Shown one piece after another: positions 58,149 through 61,043 of a stretch of 61,043 nt of DNA (position 1 is the first letter of the stretch; each line of letters begins with the position of its first letter). The position numbers were made by a program, and so were the translations under genes. The notes below the pieces were generated by a model that was given only the letters and a program-made list of their open reading frames with translations, had not been told where the DNA came from and did not search any database. The DNA is taken from assembly GCF_001431405.1 (NCBI RefSeq), contig NZ_LDJL01000012.1, positions 1 to 61,043 of the forward strand, read 5' to 3'. This DNA is from Pseudoxanthomonas dokdonensis. GTDB taxonomy: Bacteria > Pseudomonadota > Gammaproteobacteria > Xanthomonadales > Xanthomonadaceae.

Positions 58149-59342
58149 TTACTCGGATTCCCACCACATCCAGAACGAATCCCACAGGCGCTTGAAGAAG
58201 CCGGCTTCTTCCACCGCTTCGACCGCCACCAGCGGCGACTGCGCCACCACCTTGCCGTCCAGCGTCACCTTGACGTTGCCAATGGCCTGGCCCTTGGCAA
58301 TCGGCGCGACCAGTTGCTTGGGCACGTCCATGGTCGGCTTCAAGTCACCGTAACGACCACGCGGCACGCTGACCAGCAGCGGCTTGGCGACGCCCAGCTG
58401 CACTTCCTTGCTCTTGCCCTTCCAGACGCGCTGCTGGGCAATGGCCTTGCCGGCTTCATAGATGCGGTGGGTTTCGTAGAACCGGAATCCCCAGTTGAGC
58501 AGGGCCATCGAATCATTGGCGCGCTGCTTCTCAGAGGTCGAACCCATCACCACCGCGATCAGGCGCTGGTCGCCGCGCTTGGCCGAGCTCATCAGGCAGT
58601 AACCGGCACCGGAGTGGTGGCCGGTCTTGATCCCGTCCACGCTCGGGTCGCGCCACAACAGCAGGTTGCGGTTGGGCTGGGTGATGGTGCCTACGGTGAA
58701 TTCCTTGATCTTGTTGTAGGCGTAGGTTTCCGGGTAATCGCGGACGAACGCGCGGCCCAGCAACGCCAGATCATAGGCGGTCGAATAGTGCTCCGGCGCC
58801 GACAGGCCGTGGGCGTTGACGAAGTGCGAATTCTTCATGCCGATTCTGGCGGCATAGTTGTTCATCAGCGAAGCGAACGCTTCTTCGCTGCCGGCGGTGT
58901 GCTCGGCCAGGGCGATGGCCGCGTCATTGCCGGACTGCACCGCCATGCCCTTTTCCATGTCGATCAACGGTGCGGTCTTGTTGACCGCGAAGCCGCTGTA
59001 GCTGCCGTCGGTGCCGGCGCCGCCTTCGCGCCAGGCGCGTTCGCTCATCATCACCTGGTCGGTCGACTTGATCTTGCCGGTCTTCTGCTCGGCAGCCAGC
59101 ACGTACGAGGTCATGACCTTGGTGATGCTGGCCGGCTCGACGCGCTGGTTGTAGTTTTCGCCCGCCAGTACCTGGCCGGTGGTGTAGTCAATCAGCACCC
59201 AGGCGGTACCCACCGGTACCGGCGCCGGCGGAATGGCCACGGCGGCGTCTGCCGCGGGTGCAGGTGACGGCGTCGGTGTCTGGGCAAAGGCCAGACCCAT
59301 CGCAGTGGTGGCCAGTGCGGCGAGGGCGAAACGGAACTTCAT
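58149..59342 (-). CDS. dacC: D-alanyl-D-alanine carboxypeptidase (PBP5/6 family)
   Basis: A 397-residue exported penicillin-binding protein that trims the terminal D-Ala of peptidoglycan pentapeptides. Signal peptide residues 1-20; active-site triad motifs S72-x-x-K75 ('SITK'), S137-G-N139 and K239-T-G241, all in place. The C-terminus ends 'FFKRLWDSFWMWW', an amphipathic helix anchoring it to the inner membrane. The ATG at 59342 starts the signal peptide. rlpA and mltB lie upstream on the same strand. Confidence 0.95.
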   Translation of the reverse strand: MKFRFALAALATTAMGLAFAQTPTPSPAPAADAAVAIPPAPVPVGTAWVLIDYTTGQVLAGENYNQRVEPASITKVMTSYVLAAEQKTGKIKSTDQVMMSERAWREGGAGTDGSYSGFAVNKTAPLIDMEKGMAVQSGNDAAIALAEHTAGSEEAFASLMNNYAARIGMKNSHFVNAHGLSAPEHYSTAYDLALLGRAFVRDYPETYAYNKIKEFTVGTITQPNRNLLLWRDPSVDGIKTGHHSGAGYCLMSSAKRGDQRLIAVVMGSTSEKQRANDSMALLNWGFRFYETHRIYEAGKAIAQQRVWKGKSKEVQLGVAKPLLVSVPRGRYGDLKPTMDVPKQLVAPIAKGQAIGNVKVTLDGKVVAQSPLVAVEAVEEAGFFKRLWDSFWMWWESE

Positions 59343-59457
59343 GGGGAACAGACTCCTGGCAGGGCGATGGCCCTTGGCGAAACCACCATTGTAGGAAGCA
59401 GGCGGTGGCAAGTGGTATGGAAAGCGTAAAAAATAGGCGTTTCGGGCAAAAACCGGC

Positions 59458-60768
59458 TTATTCGCGCACCTTCTGCGGTTGGCCGAAGCCGAGCCCGGCA
59501 ATGCGCGCGGCCAGCGCATCGGCCTGCGTGTCGGCAGCGGCGACCCGCAGACGCCACAGGGTTCGGCCGTTGCTGTTGATGTCACTCAGGCTGGCACCGG
59601 CGATGCCGGCAGCGGTCAGCCGTGCCAGCGCGCGATCGGCGTTGTCACGGCTGGCAAAACTGGCGACCTGCAACTGCACAGCGTCTGCGCGCATCGATGC
59701 CGCGGGCGTGCTGCTGCCGGCGGCAACCGTGGTGGACGCGGCCGCCACCGGTGCGCTCGTTGCCACCGCAGTGACCGGCGGCCTGGTTGCGGACGCGGCG
59801 GTGCTGGCCGCCGCGGCGACCGGTGTACCCGGCTTGCCGGTGGTGATGCGCACGTTGTTGGCTTTCATCCAGGCGTCGAATTTGTCGGCGCTGGGCGCGT
59901 TTTCGGTGTCGGCCCGGACGTGGTAACGCTTGCCCAGGTTGGTCGCCGCCAGCGCCTGTGCGCCATTCAGGGCCGACGCCGGCTGCGACGGCCGGTCCGG
60001 CAGCTGCCGGACCAGATTGTCGATGGCGGTCGGCTGCTGGCTGGCGGCCGCCAGGGTATTGCTGGCGACACTGGCCGCCGCCGGATTGCTGGCCAGGCGC
60101 GGGCCATCGTCATCGCCCGGGGTCAACGCGCGTACTTCGACCCGGCCGGTGCCGCGCTGGGTGATGCCCAGCTTGACCGCCGCCGCGTAGCTCAAATCGA
60201 TGACCCGGCCATCATGGAACGGGCCGCGATCGTTGACCCGCACCACCACCGACTTGCCGTTGTCGAGGTTGGTGACCCGGGCAAAGCTGGGCAGTGGCAG
60301 GGTCTTGTGCGCGGCGGTGAACGCGTACATGTCGTAGACCTCCTGGTTGGAGGTACGACGGCCATGGAACTTGTTGCCGTAGTACGAAGCGATGCCGGTT
60401 TCGACATAGCCGTCGGGCTTGCTGCGGACCACGTACTGCTTGCCCAGCACCTTGTAGGGCGATCGGTTGCCGATCGGCGACAGCGGTTCGCGGGTGACCA
60501 CCGGTTCGGCGATGCAGTCGACGTCAGGCACGTGGTCCGGGGTGGTATCGGCCACCCCGGGCGCATACAGTCCGCCGGCAGTGTAGTTGCCACGCTTGGA
60601 CAAGTCTTCCTGTGCCGGCTGGTAGCGGTTGGCGCAGTTGGCAACCGTGCCGGCCGACGGCGTGCTTGCCGGCGCGCGGCTGCCGGCGGTCGGCGCCGGG
60701 CCCTTGTTCGGCGCGCTGCTGCAGGCGGCCAGCCCCACCATCATCGCGGCGGCCAGCCACAGCCTCAT
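59458..60768 (-). CDS. rlpA: RlpA-family septal-ring lytic lipoprotein with SPOR domain
   Basis: A 436-residue outer-membrane lipoprotein. Lipobox LAAC gives Cys16; the double-psi beta-barrel near residues 125-210 has 'ASYYGNKFHGRRTSN' and 'VRVNDRGPFHDGRVIDLS', with the acidic residue of the lytic family. A Pro/Ala/Thr-rich linker joins it to a SPOR domain at about residues 355-436 that binds glycan strands at the division site. Its ATG overlaps the mltB stop (ATGA). Confidence 0.93.
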   Translation of the reverse strand: MRLWLAAAMMVGLAACSSAPNKGPAPTAGSRAPASTPSAGTVANCANRYQPAQEDLSKRGNYTAGGLYAPGVADTTPDHVPDVDCIAEPVVTREPLSPIGNRSPYKVLGKQYVVRSKPDGYVETGIASYYGNKFHGRRTSNQEVYDMYAFTAAHKTLPLPSFARVTNLDNGKSVVVRVNDRGPFHDGRVIDLSYAAAVKLGITQRGTGRVEVRALTPGDDDGPRLASNPAAASVASNTLAAASQQPTAIDNLVRQLPDRPSQPASALNGAQALAATNLGKRYHVRADTENAPSADKFDAWMKANNVRITTGKPGTPVAAAASTAASATRPPVTAVATSAPVAAASTTVAAGSSTPAASMRADAVQLQVASFASRDNADRALARLTAAGIAGASLSDINSNGRTLWRLRVAAADTQADALAARIAGLGFGQPQKVRE

Positions 60769-61043
60769 GCGGACGGAATCTGCTTGCCGGCGATGGCCTG
60801 CGACAGCTGGTACACCGCCATCGCGTACATCTTGGAATTGTTGTAGCGGGTGATCGCGTAGTAGTTCTGGAAACCGAACCAGTACTGCTTGCCGTCACTG
60901 CCGTCCAGGGTCACCGTGGTCGCCAGCGCATCGGGCGCCACCGGGTCGACCGGGCTGTAACCGCGTTGTGCCAGCTGCGGCAGGGTGTAGGTCGGCAGCC
61001 AGTTGTCCGGGTTGAATTCTTCAAAGCCCGGCTGCAGCCGGGC
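60765..61043 (-). CDS. mltB: Lytic murein transglycosylase B, 3' end only
   Basis: The last 92 codons, running off the window edge. The C-terminal segment 'YWFGFQNYYAITRYNNSKMYAMAVYQLSQAI' (in parts) is the well-known MltB ending. It would cut glycan strands and shares an operon with rlpA and dacC. Confidence 0.9.
   Translation of the reverse strand, partial: ARLQPGFEEFNPDNWLPTYTLPQLAQRGYSPVDPVAPDALATTVTLDGSDGKQYWFGFQNYYAITRYNNSKMYAMAVYQLSQAIAGKQIPSA

Overview
The window is high-GC DNA from a gammaproteobacterium, most likely Xanthomonadaceae (Stenotrophomonas / Xanthomonas / Pseudoxanthomonas group). Pointers are the ilvC-ilvG-ilvM-ilvA-leuA-leuC-leuD-leuB supercluster behind a leader-peptide attenuator, GTAG-headed REP palindromes, pcm next to tolC, and the waaA / lpxL / waaL-like lipid A and LPS genes. 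The genus is not resolved. No rRNA or tRNA gene, CRISPR array or insertion sequence was seen.

Layout. (1) 1-8266: a uronate/pectin-fragment island: FAH-family hydratase-like protein, complete DctP-DctQ-DctM TRAP transporter, LacI regulator, KduI, KduD, and a rhamnogalacturonan-acetylesterase-like protein fused to a cupin. Two near-identical operator-like sites lie before the first gene and before kduI. The first 266 bases are a perfect inverted copy of part of the first gene. (2) 8283-13620: small exported or membrane proteins, a HAD hydrolase, an EF-hand protein, inorganic pyrophosphatase, and a five-unit array of paired REP palindromes. (3) 13701-15793: thiC with its TPP riboswitch. (4) 15843-27166: branched-chain amino-acid synthesis: ilvD divergent from ilvL-attenuator-ilvCGMA-leuACDB, closed by a strong terminator. 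(5) 33624-27162, minus strand: a tightly coupled seven-gene unit: thermostable-hemolysin-family protein, ANL acyl-activating enzyme, haem-oxygenase-like di-iron protein, SDR, exported TPR protein, and an OmpR-type two-component system. It looks like an uncharacterised small-molecule pathway with its own regulator and is the best candidate here for an undescribed system. (6) 33768-41185: RND pump, its lipoprotein adaptor, divergent TetR regulator, pcm and tolC. (7) 41209-44878, minus strand: a DUF2235 phospholipase-like protein, a membrane accessory protein and two paralogous lipoproteins, read as a toxin-immunity module. (8) 45051-50110: waaA, lpxL-type acyltransferase, O-antigen-ligase-like protein, glycosyltransferase, zinc-finger protein. 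(9) 50261-61043: YceI, nitroreductase, ELM1-family protein, an intergenic repeat cluster, glnE, lipB, ybeD, an EamA-like transporter, dacC, rlpA and the 3' end of mltB.

How the genes work together. The TRAP system probably imports an acidic sugar that KduI and KduD convert to 2-keto-3-deoxygluconate under LacI control. The ilv/leu genes form one pathway, controlled by ribosome stalling in a leader with seven consecutive Ile/Val/Leu codons. The mltB-rlpA-dacC-ybeD-lipB genes are the familiar cell-wall and lipoate neighbourhood, interrupted by one opposite-strand transporter gene. All product names come from reading motifs and protein length by eye; no database search was run.
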